The notes: generated by a model not told the origin, from the sequence alone. 21,073 nt of DNA from Bacilli bacterium (GCA_016297695.1 JAEDGC010000029.1:1-21073); one strand, 5' to 3'. Shown: positions 6,270-14,551, counted from the first letter of the stretch. Made by a program: numbers and translations.

Positions 6270-6653
6270 ATGAGAAAAGTATTAAGAGGAGAAATTTACT
6301 ATGCTGAACTTAATCCAGTTGTTGGTAGTGAACAAGGTGGAGTAAGACCAGTGTTGATTATTCAAGACAACAATGGAACAAAAAATAGTCCCACATGTAT
6401 TGTTGCACCAATAACAAGAGTAATAAACAAAAAATATTATATGCGTAGTCATGTCTATATTAGGGCTAGAAGATATTTAAAATATGATTCAGTAATATTG
6501 TTAGAACATACAAGAGCAATTAGTAAGGATAGATTAAGACAATATATTGCAAATATTAGTTTTAAAGAACAAATTTTGGTTAATAAAGCACTCTTAAATA
6601 CATTTGGATTAATTGATAAGGAGAATAAGATATATGAGAACAAAAACTTATAA
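6270..6653 (+). CDS. mazF: MazF/PemK-family endoribonuclease toxin
   Basis: This 127-aa protein starts at the ATG at 6270 behind GGAGG (6259-6263). The longer frame from 6207 crosses the terminator. The N-terminus is classical for MazF/PemK: RGEIYYAELNPVVGSEQGG, then VRPVLIIQ and CIVAPITR. The catalytic pair expected from characterised MazF proteins is present (Arg26 and Thr49). MazF enzymes cut single-stranded mRNA at short motifs. No MazE-type antitoxin gene lies upstream, where one is usual. The upstream gene is an ArpU-like regulator; downstream a 71-aa ORF overlaps by 20 bp. The toxin may be orphan, have an unrecognised antitoxin, or serve element maintenance. Confidence 0.9.
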   Translation: MRKVLRGEIYYAELNPVVGSEQGGVRPVLIIQDNNGTKNSPTCIVAPITRVINKKYYMRSHVYIRARRYLKYDSVILLEHTRAISKDRLRQYIANISFKEQILVNKALLNTFGLIDKENKIYENKNL

Positions 6654-6849
6654 TATAAAAATAAAAATGATTTGTGAAACTGAAATGATGGTAAGTGAAA
6701 AAAGTATGGATTTAGCATTAATCAAAGTATCAAGAGTTTTAAATGATAATGTTGATAATAATTTTGATTTAAGAAAAATTTTTGATAAAAAGCCAATTTT
6801 TAAATATAAAGTTGAATTGATAAATAATATGTCTAATAATCAACGATAA
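6634..6849 (+). CDS. 71-aa protein overlapping the MazF gene
   Basis: The ATG at 6634 follows AAGGAG and lies within the last 20 bp of the MazF-like gene in another frame, so translation is probably coupled. The 71-aa product shows a strand-helix-strand pattern: YNIKIKMICETEMMV, then a helix around MDLALIKVSRVLNDN, then FKYKVELINN. I recognise no family. The tight coupling makes it a candidate antitoxin of unusual position, or a small DNA-binding partner. Neither is shown by the sequence. Confidence 0.65.
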   Translation: MRTKTYNIKIKMICETEMMVSEKSMDLALIKVSRVLNDNVDNNFDLRKIFDKKPIFKYKVELINNMSNNQR

Positions 6850-6894
6850 AAAATATTTTTTACATACAAGCATATATTTTAAAAGGTGATTGTT

Positions 6895-7044
6895 ATGAAT
6901 AACGAAGTTAAATATAATGTTAATTCAACTATAAAATCTAATACAAAAACAAAAGAAGAATTGGTAAAAGTCTTTAATGAAAAATTATTAAAGGTAATAA
7001 TTGCATTAGAAAAAAATACGACAAAAGCAAATTGTCAAAACTAG
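6895..7044 (+). CDS. 49-aa ORF preceding the serine recombinase
   Basis: A 49-codon ORF with a good AAAAGGTGAT ribosome-binding site, 72 bp upstream of the recombinase. The product is basic. Its second half is amphipathic and helical (KEELVKVFNEKLLKVII), ending in a hydrophilic tail. Small helical proteins encoded next to large serine recombinases sometimes act as recombination directionality factors; that role here is inference from position and size only. Confidence 0.6.
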   Translation: MNNEVKYNVNSTIKSNTKTKEELVKVFNEKLLKVIIALEKNTTKANCQN

Positions 7045-7116
7045 AATTGAAAAATTTGCACATTTAAAAATATAAAAAAATTATTGTAATATTGTTGCAG
7101 AAAGGAGGTACTTCTC

Positions 7117-8754
7117 ATGTCAATAGTTAAAGTTAAAAGAATTGGACCTAAAAGAGTTGTTATTTATGTAAGACTTTCAGATGAAGATAGATACAAAAAA
7201 AATAAAAATGATGATAGTGAATCTATTGCTAATCAAAAGAGTATGTTATTAAAATATGCACTTGAACAAGGTTGGGAAGTTATTAATGTGTATAGTGATG
7301 ATGATTATTCTGGTACAGATAACAATAGACCTGACTTTAATAGAATGATAGAAGAATGTGAAAAAGGTAATGTTGATATAGTATTGTGTAAGACTCAAAG
7401 TAGATTTTCAAGAGATATGGAAATTGTTGAGAAATACATTCATAATAAATTTATTGAGTGGGGAGTACGCTTCGTAAGTATTGTTGATAATGCAGATACT
7501 GATGTAGAGGGTAATAAAAAATCAAGACAAATAAATGGACTTGTTAATGAATGGTATTTAGAAGACTTATCTAAGAATGTTAGGAAATCATTACAAAATA
7601 AAAGAGAAGATGGTCAATTTTTAGGTTCATTTGCACCTTATGGTTATATGAAAGACCCTGATAATAAAAATAAATTATTAATTGACCCAGTAGCAGCAGA
7701 AGTAGTAAAAGAAATATTTAAAATGTATAAAGATGGGAATGGATATTATAAAATTGCAAAAAGTTTAAATGACAGAGGAATTTTAACACCTAGTAATTAT
7801 AAAAAAGAAAATGGTAGTAAGTTTGTATGCAATAGTGCAAAGTACAGAGATATTAAAACTGGTTGGTGTCAAGATACAATTGCAGGTATTCTTAGAAATG
7901 AAGTATATATGGGGAATCTTGTTCAAGGTAAAAAAACTTATGTAAGTTATAAAAATCATAAATCAGTAATAAAACCGAAAGATGAATGGACATATAGTTA
8001 TGGTACACATGAACCTATTATAGATGTGGAAACATGGAATTTTGTTCAAGCAAAATTTAAATCAAGAACAAGAATAACAAAAACTGGTGAAGTATATATG
8101 TTGAGTAGAAAAGTTTATTGCAAAGAGTGTCATCATATATTTACAAGAAATTTATACAAAACATCAGAAGGTAAAACTGCTTATCTTAAATGTAAAGGAG
8201 TAAGACTTGCAAATCAAAATTGTAAAAATAATGCCTCAATAAGATGTGATGTATTAGAAAAAATTTTACTAGATGAAATTAATAAACAATTAGATATATA
8301 TTATAGTATTAGTGAATTAGATAGAATATATACAATTCAAAAGAAATCATTAAATTCAAATGTTATATCAAAAAAAGAAATATTTGAACAAGAAAAAGAA
8401 GAATTAAATGCTAAAATACAAAAGAAAAATGATTATTATAAATCTATTTACGAAGATAAATTAGAAGGTATTATTTCACAAGAAGAATTTATGATGTTGA
8501 GAGAAAAGTTTTCAAAGGAAATTGATGAATATAAGAAAAGAATAGAAGTTATAAATGAAGAATTATCAAATATAAAGACAAATGAAGATAGAATTGAAAC
8601 AAGTATAGCAATATTTGAAAAATATAAACATATTGATAAATTGACAAAAGAGATAGTTGATGAGTTTGTTGATGAAATTTTAATAGGTGAAGTAAATGCC
8701 GAAAATAATACTAGAGATATTGATATTTCATTCAATTTAATAAGATTAGATTAG
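7117..8754 (+). CDS. Large serine recombinase (integrase) of the element
   Basis: This 545-aa protein starts at an ATG behind AAAGGAGGT. Residues 13-160 are the resolvase/invertase catalytic domain. The nucleophile is Ser21 in YVRLSDED; supporting motifs are DDDYSGTDNNRPDF and the FSRD motif near residue 99. Residues about 170-320 form the recombinase domain (FLGSFAPYGYMKD, NEVYMGNLVQGKK). A zinc ribbon follows with Cys335, Cys338, Cys359 and Cys369. Then comes a long coiled coil (about 405-510), needed in such integrases for synapsis control. Length and domains are complete. The stop codon is 25 bp from the interrupted amidase codons, as expected for an integrase gene at one end of its element. 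It would catalyse integration into, and excision from, the amidase gene through a covalent 5'-phosphoserine intermediate. Confidence 0.95.
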   Translation: MSIVKVKRIGPKRVVIYVRLSDEDRYKKNKNDDSESIANQKSMLLKYALEQGWEVINVYSDDDYSGTDNNRPDFNRMIEECEKGNVDIVLCKTQSRFSRDMEIVEKYIHNKFIEWGVRFVSIVDNADTDVEGNKKSRQINGLVNEWYLEDLSKNVRKSLQNKREDGQFLGSFAPYGYMKDPDNKNKLLIDPVAAEVVKEIFKMYKDGNGYYKIAKSLNDRGILTPSNYKKENGSKFVCNSAKYRDIKTGWCQDTIAGILRNEVYMGNLVQGKKTYVSYKNHKSVIKPKDEWTYSYGTHEPIIDVETWNFVQAKFKSRTRITKTGEVYMLSRKVYCKECHHIFTRNLYKTSEGKTAYLKCKGVRLANQNCKNNASIRCDVLEKILLDEINKQLDIYYSISELDRIYTIQKKSLNSNVISKKEIFEQEKEELNAKIQKKNDYYKSIYEDKLEGIISQEEFMMLREKFSKEIDEYKKRIEVINEELSNIKTNEDRIETSIAIFEKYKHIDKLTKEIVDEFVDEILIGEVNAENNTRDIDISFNLIRLD

Positions 8755-8802
8755 TTCCTTGTTTAAAAGGGTACTCGCCATGGTGGCAAGGATCCGGGTA
8801 CT
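8755..8802. other. Attachment-site junction (attR-like) in the amidase gene
   Basis: The DNA changes here from the recombinase gene to amidase coding sequence. Amidase codons are recognisable from CAT (8779) onward as HGGKDPGT. In this frame the preceding codons read GGT-ACT-CGC instead of the expected Asp-Pro-Gly, and a TAA lies at 8764-8766. The crossover is therefore most likely within about 8776-8790. The segment is locally GC-rich and contains GCCATGGTGGC, a partial dyad as expected for a serine-integrase core. The matching left junction should carry the first part of the amidase gene and is outside the window. Confidence 0.75.
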
Positions 8803-9315
8803 GTTTCAAATAACATTTATGAAAGTGATATAAATTTAAAAATATCTAAATACTTAGAATATTATTTGACTATTAATGGTGCTTCTGTAATTCTAACAAG
8901 AAATGGTAACTATGATTTAAGTAGTCCAAACATATATAATAGAAAAAGAAGTGATTTTGATAACCGAATAAAAATTATTAATCATTCTAATGCTGATATG
9001 TATTTATCAATTCATCTAAATTATTTAAGCGATTCAAGCTACTATGGACCCCAAGTTTTTTATAATAAAAAACAAGATAATAATGAAGAACTAGCTAAAG
9101 TAATTCAAGAATATTTAAATAGTAAAACAAATACCAAAAGGGAAATTAAAAAAATACCAGATAGAACTTACATGTATAACAAATTAAATCCTCCAGGTGT
9201 TTTGATAGAATGTGGTTTTTTATCAAATTATCAAGAAAGGGAAAAATTAAAAAGTGATAAATATCAAAAAAAGATTGCTCAATATATTACTGAAGCAATT
9301 ATAAAATTTTATTAA
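8776..9315 (+). pseudogene. cwlD: 3' part of a CwlD-like N-acetylmuramoyl-L-alanine amidase
   Basis: About 180 codons of an Amidase_3 enzyme remain, which would cut the amide bond between muramic acid and the stem peptide in peptidoglycan. The order of motifs fits CwlD: HGGKDPGT (first zinc His), SVILTRNG, YNRKRSDFDNRIKIIN, ADMYLSIHLN (zinc His), YGPQVFY, PPGVLIECGFLSN (catalytic Glu) and a terminal helix. The signal/anchor region and the first strand, some 50-80 residues, are missing because the mobile element ends inside the HGG motif. The longest internal frame begins only at 8866 (TTG) and would lack the first zinc ligand, so the fragment should be inactive unless the element excises. It converges with the next gene, overlapping by 4 bp. 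Confidence 0.9.
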
Positions 9316-10292
9316 AATTCAAAATTGGTCATGTGTCTACTATTATCGCAATCTAATCCTCTTACATAAGATAAATTACCAATTTTTTTTGCAAATTCTT
9401 CAATATTTTTTTTCTTATTAATAACATCATGGGCAAGACTTATTAACATTACTGATTTATCGATAGATTTATTGTACAAGTCTATAAAAGAATCTGTAGA
9501 TTCAATAGATTTATCTGATGGATAACACCATTTTTTATGTTCGATATTTAAATAACTAATATTAGGTTGTTTTATAAAGGTTGTATAATATTCAAAATTG
9601 GTTGACCTAATAGGAACAAATTTATCAAATATTTTATAAAGGATTTTTTTGAATCCATGGCGATCATTAATAAATACTTTATATAGCAGTCTAGAAATGT
9701 TATAAGATTTAAAATAATACTTTGAAATATTCTTTTCATTAAATGTTTCTAAAAAAGTTTTATCCATTATTAATTTAAGATTATCTGAAAATTTAATTTT
9801 AGGAATAAATTCTTTAGTTATATTTACTTTGTTATATGACTTTTTAAATCTATTAATATAAAAAAATGCATCAATATTTGATTCTATATCACCATGTAGC
9901 CCTATGTATTTTTTTGTCTCTTTCTTTTTTCTGTTGTACACACCAGTTTTATAAAATATAAATGGATGGCATGTAGAATCAAGGACATAATGGTTAATTG
10001 AACCATATAGATAACTAAGTGCTTGAGCATCATTTTCTAAATTTAAATCAATAATATTTTTTAATATATTCATAAAATATTTATTTACATTAGTTTTATG
10101 ACCTCTTTTTGCTAAGTGATTAATCTTTTTTGCTTTTTTGAAGTTGAAACTAGTATAATACAAAAAATTATCAAAACTTTGACAAAACATTTCATAAGCA
10201 TTTTTTTCATCAGCAAAAGTATTTTGAATAGTCTTATCAAGTTTTTTAAATACATCATCACCAAATAAATTATGAGTTATCAATTGAGGCAT
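9312..10292 (-). CDS. Zinc-dependent phospholipase C-like protein
   Basis: This 326-aa protein starts at the ATG at 10292, with GGTGA 5 nt upstream on the minus strand; the longer frame from TTG 10304 has no spaced ribosome-binding site. It matches the zinc-dependent PLC/S1-P1 nuclease fold pattern: His7, Asp41 in SFDNFLYYT, His65, then GSINHYVLDSTCHP with His101-x3-Asp105 and His109, and LHGDIE with His133-x3-Glu137. These spacings fit the three-zinc ligand set of Bacillus cereus PLC. No signal peptide is visible, unlike secreted PLCs, so it may act inside the cell or on another phosphoester. It is convergent with the amidase remnant and divergent from the Abi gene. Confidence 0.82.
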   Translation of the reverse strand: MPQLITHNLFGDDVFKKLDKTIQNTFADEKNAYEMFCQSFDNFLYYTSFNFKKAKKINHLAKRGHKTNVNKYFMNILKNIIDLNLENDAQALSYLYGSINHYVLDSTCHPFIFYKTGVYNRKKKETKKYIGLHGDIESNIDAFFYINRFKKSYNKVNITKEFIPKIKFSDNLKLIMDKTFLETFNEKNISKYYFKSYNISRLLYKVFINDRHGFKKILYKIFDKFVPIRSTNFEYYTTFIKQPNISYLNIEHKKWCYPSDKSIESTDSFIDLYNKSIDKSVMLISLAHDVINKKKNIEEFAKKIGNLSYVRGLDCDNSRHMTNFEF

Positions 10293-10364
10293 AAACTTCA
10301 CCAACCTTTCACATAATTATAACATGTTTGACACATAAAAAGTATAGTATGTAATAGTACTTTA

Positions 10365-10373
10365 TGATATAAT
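10365..10373 (+). promoter_or_regulatory. Extended -10 promoter of the abi-htrA unit
   Basis: TGATATAAT lies 24 bp before the abi start codon. A TTGACA at 10328-10333 is too far away for this -10. The same extended -10 occurs at 2588 and 13424. Confidence 0.6.
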
Positions 10374-10397
10374 TGTCTATAGTAGGGTGATGTTAAA

Positions 10398-11327
10398 ATG
10401 AATAAAACCTTTAAAACTTTAGATGAGCAAATCGATATTTTAAAAAATAAAGGATTAGTAATAGATGATATTGAAGCTACTAAAGAGATTTTACTTCGTG
10501 AAAATTATTTCTTTATTAGTGGTTATAGACACTTATTTTTTAAATCAAACGAAAGTAAAAAATTTATAATAAATACTAATTTTCGTGAAATATATGGTTT
10601 GTTTAATTTTGACAGGCAGTTGAGAAATATTATTTTTAAAAACATACTTATTATAGAAAATAATATCAAAAGTGTTATCTCATATAATTTATCTAAAAGT
10701 TATGGAATTATGGAAAGAAATTATTTGAATCCTAAAAATTTTACTAGAGAGCCAGAAAAAACTAGACAAGTTAATGACCTTATCAAAAAAATGAAAAGGC
10801 AAATTAGAGTAAACGGGGTTCAACATGAAGCAACAAGTCATTATATTTCTAATTACGGATATATTCCGCCTTGGATTGTAGTTAAAGTATTATCATTTGG
10901 TATAGTTAGTGAATTATATGGAATATTAAAAACAGATGATCAAAAAGATATTGCGAGTGTATTTGGTGTTAATTATCAAGAGTTAATGAGTTATTTGACT
11001 ATTTTAGCAAATTATAGAAATTTATGTGCACATGAAGATATTGTATATGAGCATAGAGCACAAAAACCGATATACAACACAAAATATCATCAATTATTAA
11101 ATATTCCAATGATGGATGGCGAATATATTTATGGTAAAGAAGATTTATTTGCTGTAATAATTATTCTAAAACAATTATTACGTAAAGATGATTTTACTTT
11201 ACTTTTAAATGAAATATCATACGAGGTTGATATTTTAGCAGGTAAATTAAAAGTAATACCAATAACTAAAGTTTTAGATAGAATGGGATTTCCAGAAAAT
11301 TTTAAAGAACTAGCGAGGTTAGATTAA
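10398..11327 (+). CDS. Abi_2 (AbiD/AbiF-type) HEPN abortive-infection protein
   Basis: This 309-aa protein begins at an ATG with GGGTGATG upstream. It shows the Abi_2 order: TLDEQIDILKNKGL, then RENYFFISGYRHLF (residues 35-47), FNFDRQLRNIIF, IIENNIKSVISYNLSK, PPWIVVKVLSFG, and the HEPN ribonuclease motif R207-x4-H212 in YRNLCAHED. Abi_2 proteins block phage growth, probably by HEPN cleavage of RNA, and are held to be relatives of the Cas13 nuclease. Length is as expected and catalytic residues are intact. The stop codon touches the start codon of the HtrA-like gene, so both are co-transcribed. I could not see a structured RNA in the 90-bp upstream gap. Function in this host is inferred. Confidence 0.9.
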   Translation: MNKTFKTLDEQIDILKNKGLVIDDIEATKEILLRENYFFISGYRHLFFKSNESKKFIINTNFREIYGLFNFDRQLRNIIFKNILIIENNIKSVISYNLSKSYGIMERNYLNPKNFTREPEKTRQVNDLIKKMKRQIRVNGVQHEATSHYISNYGYIPPWIVVKVLSFGIVSELYGILKTDDQKDIASVFGVNYQELMSYLTILANYRNLCAHEDIVYEHRAQKPIYNTKYHQLLNIPMMDGEYIYGKEDLFAVIIILKQLLRKDDFTLLLNEISYEVDILAGKLKVIPITKVLDRMGFPENFKELARLD

Positions 11328-12425
11328 ATGGAGAAAAAAAATAATTGGCTTATAAAAATAATAGTAATCATTATTACTTTCTTTTTAGGGGCATTTGGAA
11401 TGTATTTATTATTTCATTTTTATCCAAATGAATTTATTACAGCCACTAATACTACAAAAGTTGTAAAAGATGTTAGTATTACTGATACTGGATTAAGCGA
11501 AGCTGTTAATAAAATTTATGATGCAGTTGTTGTTGTTGAAACCTATGTTGGAAAAACAGTAGCAGCTTCTGGTACAGGATTTGTTTATAAAGTTGAAGAT
11601 GATAAAGCATATATTTTAACTAATAATCATGTTATATCAGGTGGAACTAAAATTTATGTTAATTTTACAGATGGTAAAAAAATAGAAGCTGAAGTTTTAG
11701 GAAGCGATTCCTATGCCGATATTGCAGTACTATCCATTGATAGTTTTGATTCAATAAGCGTTGCATCTTTAGGAAGTAGCGATAATGCTAAAGTAGGAGA
11801 TACAGTTTTTGCGGTAGGTGCTCCGCTTGATAGTGCATATTCGTGGACTGTAACTAGAGGAATACTTTCAGGTAAAAATCGTTTAATAGAAGTAAGTTCC
11901 TCAAATAGTAATTCAACAAGTGATTGGGTAATGAGTGCTTTACAAACTGATGCAGCAATAAATTCAGGTAATAGTGGTGGACCTCTTTGTAATGCTAATG
12001 GAGAAGTTATCGGTATAACTTCGATGAAACTTGTTAAAAGTGGTGTAGAAGGTATGGGATTTGCTATACCTATTGAAACAGCAATAGATTATAGTGATAA
12101 AATAATCAAAAATGAAGATATTAAAAGACCTTATTTAGGTATTTCCATGTATAATGTAACAGATATTAGTCAAAAGTATTATGATTCTTCACTAACAACA
12201 ACTGGTGTATTTGTTACTGATGTTCAAAAAGATTCGCCTGCTTATAAAGCTGGAATTGAAAAAGGAGATATTATAATAAAAATTAATGATACAGCAATTG
12301 AAAGTGTCGCATATTTGAAATATAATTTATATAAATATAATGTTGGGGAAAAAATATCATTAACAGTTATTCGTGATGATGAAAAAGAAGTAATTGAAGT
12401 AACTCTTGGAGAAAGTGGTAATTAA
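11328..12425 (+). CDS. htrA: HtrA/DegP-like membrane-anchored serine protease
   Basis: This 365-aa protein has an N-terminal signal anchor (about residues 8-30), then a trypsin-like domain with the catalytic triad His101 (TNNHVISGG), Asp131 (YADIAVL) and Ser216 (NSGNSGGPL). A single PDZ domain (about 268-358, starting RPYLGISM) follows. By family it degrades or refolds misfolded proteins outside the membrane under envelope stress, and the PDZ domain binds exposed C-termini. The ATG follows the abi stop with no gap; GCGAGG in the abi 3' end serves as the ribosome-binding site. The last codons form one arm of a terminator. Length and motifs are normal, so it should be active. Confidence 0.95.
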   Translation: MEKKNNWLIKIIVIIITFFLGAFGMYLLFHFYPNEFITATNTTKVVKDVSITDTGLSEAVNKIYDAVVVVETYVGKTVAASGTGFVYKVEDDKAYILTNNHVISGGTKIYVNFTDGKKIEAEVLGSDSYADIAVLSIDSFDSISVASLGSSDNAKVGDTVFAVGAPLDSAYSWTVTRGILSGKNRLIEVSSSNSNSTSDWVMSALQTDAAINSGNSGGPLCNANGEVIGITSMKLVKSGVEGMGFAIPIETAIDYSDKIIKNEDIKRPYLGISMYNVTDISQKYYDSSLTTTGVFVTDVQKDSPAYKAGIEKGDIIIKINDTAIESVAYLKYNLYKYNVGEKISLTVIRDDEKEVIEVTLGESGN

Positions 12426-12435
12426 CCACTTTTTT
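12412..12435 (+). terminator. Terminator overlapping the htrA stop codon
   Basis: AAAGTGGT (12412-12419), a 5-nt loop, ACCACTTT (12425-12432), then further Ts. The TAA stop (12423-12425) is in the loop and stem, so terminating ribosomes would cover the hairpin. Confidence 0.78.
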
Positions 12436-12490
12436 ACTTGATATAAATTATTAAATGAAGTATTATATATAACATTATATGAGGTGTTAT

Positions 12491-13423
12491 ATGGAAAAAA
12501 ATAGCAATAACTTATTTAGAAATTGCATAATAAGAATGATTATTAACAATAATCTTGAAGATATTGAATTAGATGAGCAAACGCTTATATTTTTAGCTGC
12601 CCAAAAAATATTAAAAATTTTTGATTCTAAAAGTGAGATTATGCAAGCAATGGCTGCTAATTTAATTGAAGTGGCATTTTTAGATACATTTAAAGTATTA
12701 AATTTAAAAAATAGAGAGTCAAATCTAAATTATGAAGAATTGCAAATATATAATACTATTTGTAGCATACAGAGTAATGAAGATTTAGAAAATGCTATAT
12801 TAACTATAGATGATTTATTGGCTGATCTGCTAAACTACACTTTAGAATTTAATAGATTAAATATCTTAAGAAAAATAAAAACAATTAAATCTTTATCTTC
12901 AGCTCAACATGTGGTATTAAATTGTAATTTTAATCTTTTTACAAATGATTTAGATGAATATGGTGATAATGCAATAAATATTGATACTATTGTAAATTAT
13001 TATAAAGAAGAAATGCAAAGATATGAAAATACGATGTATAATATTGGTGCAATATCTGCAAATTTGAATGAAGAAATAATGGGGTTTTTAAAAAATTTAG
13101 CTGGAATAGATTTTGATTCATTTAATGAATTAATGGAAACTATAATAATTAATGATTATAAATGGGGAAAATATTTAATAGATCATAAATTATCTATTGA
13201 TTCAATTGATATTGAAGACTTTAAAGAAAAAGCAGAAATGTATGAAATGAATTCTATTGATTCTTTAATTTTAGAAGAAGTATTATGTGATGATTATTAC
13301 TTAAACAGTTTGGTAGATGGTCTTATTTTAACAAAAGCTGATAATTTATATGTTAATCCAGAAATTATTAATGAAGACATTGTAAATGAATATTATGTAA
13401 AAATGCTAAAACATAAAAAATAA
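12491..13423 (+). CDS. Unknown 310-aa soluble helical protein
   Basis: The ATG at 12491 has GAGGTG directly upstream; an in-frame start at 12479 is not supported. The protein is acidic, leucine/isoleucine/asparagine-rich and predicted mostly helical, without signal peptide or membrane segment. Features seen are a hydrophobic helix around TLIFLAAQKILKIF, an alternating DDLLADLL segment, and a C-terminal NEYYVKMLKHKK. It has its own upstream region after the htrA terminator and ends just before the prfB promoter. I do not recognise the family, and no catalytic or binding motif is evident. Confidence 0.7.
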   Translation: MEKNSNNLFRNCIIRMIINNNLEDIELDEQTLIFLAAQKILKIFDSKSEIMQAMAANLIEVAFLDTFKVLNLKNRESNLNYEELQIYNTICSIQSNEDLENAILTIDDLLADLLNYTLEFNRLNILRKIKTIKSLSSAQHVVLNCNFNLFTNDLDEYGDNAINIDTIVNYYKEEMQRYENTMYNIGAISANLNEEIMGFLKNLAGIDFDSFNELMETIIINDYKWGKYLIDHKLSIDSIDIEDFKEKAEMYEMNSIDSLILEEVLCDDYYLNSLVDGLILTKADNLYVNPEIINEDIVNEYYVKMLKHKK

Positions 13424-13432
13424 TGATATAAT
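13424..13432 (+). promoter_or_regulatory. Extended -10 promoter of prfB-tilS-ftsH
   Basis: TGATATAAT begins at the stop codon of the preceding gene, and the prfB ATG is only 18 bp after it. The prfB message would have a very short leader with only a weak GGTGAT ribosome-binding site. Confidence 0.5.
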
Positions 13433-13449
13433 TGTAATGGTGATTAATA

Positions 13450-14536
13450 ATGGAAAAAAATGAATTAGAAGTGTTTATTAAAAATTTAAAGGAAAAAATG
13501 GAATCTATTGGGAGGTCTCTTTGACATTGATAGCAATAAACAACAGATAAAAGATTTAGAAGAAGAGATTAGTAATCCAAATATATGGAACAATATAGAT
13601 AAAGCTAATGAAATTAATAAAAAATTAAGTTCATTAAAAAAAATAGTTGATGGATACCAAAATATTTATGATAATTTGGTTTACTATTTAGAATTACTTG
13701 AAATATCAAGTGATAATGAATTAAGAGAGATATCTGAAAATTTAATTGAATTAGAAAAAGAAGTAAAAGATTTAGAAATCAATACTTTACTTAACAAAGA
13801 ATATGATAAAGATAACTGTTATCTAGAAATTCATCCTGGAGCAGGTGGTACCGAAAGTTGTGATTGGGCTAGTATGTTATCAAGAATGTATCAAAGATAT
13901 GCTCAAAATAATAATTATGTTTGTGAAGTTTTGGATGAACAAAAAGGTGAAGAAGCTGGAATAAAAAGCACAACTTTACATATAAAAGGTTTATATGCTT
14001 ATGGTTATTTAAAATGTGAAAAAGGTGTCCACAGACTTATAAGAATTTCACCTTTTGATTCAAATTCGAGAAGACATACTTCTTTTGCATCAGTTAGTGT
14101 TATACCAGAAATAAATAATGATATAGACATTGATATAAAGGAAAATGATTTAAAAATTGATGTATATCATTCAAGCGGAGCAGGTGGACAATCAGTAAAT
14201 ACATCAAATTCAGCAGTTAGAATTACCCACTTGCCAACGAATACAGTTGTTACATGTCAAAATGAAAGAAGTCAAATGAAAAATAAAGAAGAAGCAATGA
14301 AAGTATTAAAAAGTAAATTGTATCAAATTGAATTAGAAAAAAAAGAAAAAGAGATGAATAAACTTAAAGGTATCAATGAATCTATAAATTTTGGAAGTCA
14401 AATAAGAAGTTATGTTCTAGAACCATATACTTTAGTAAAAGATGCTAGAAGTGGTTATGAAACTTCTCAAGCTGATAAAGTTCTTGATGGAAATATTAAA
14501 GAATTAATTGAATCAGTATTAAAAATAAGTAATTAG
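13450..14536 (+). CDS. prfB: Peptide chain release factor 2, made by +1 frameshifting
   Basis: RF2 reads UGA and UAA stop codons and triggers peptide release in the ribosome. The gene is split: a 24-codon first frame (13450-13521) ends at TGA 13522-13524, and the main frame continues from GAC 13523, giving 361 aa. Evidence for RF2 is the SPF specificity tripeptide (RISPFDSNSRRH) and the catalytic GGQ loop (SSGAGGQSVNTS), plus PGAGGTESCDWA. It starts the prfB-tilS-ftsH run, with tilS beginning 16 bp after it. RF2 with UGA autoregulation shows that this organism uses UGA as stop. Confidence 0.96.
13510..13525 (+). promoter_or_regulatory. prfB: Programmed +1 frameshift site of prfB
   Basis: An internal Shine-Dalgarno GGGAGG (13510-13515) lies 3 nt before the slippery CTT followed by TGA-C. 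This is the classical RF2 arrangement. When RF2 is scarce the ribosome pauses at UGA, and peptidyl-tRNA(Leu) slips from CUU to UUU, raising RF2 synthesis. Confidence 0.95.
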
Positions 14537-14551
14537 AAAAGAGGTAAGAAC

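Noticed and set aside
1..8754. Search for the left attachment site (5' amidase codons ending before CATGG) inside the window
   Set aside because: No amidase 5' coding sequence was found; the left end must lie outside the window.
8769..8802. Direct repeat GGGTACT, two copies 27 bp apart at the junction
   Set aside because: The second copy is amidase coding sequence (Pro-Gly-Thr). Serine integrase sites use inverted arms and do not duplicate the target, so it is probably chance.
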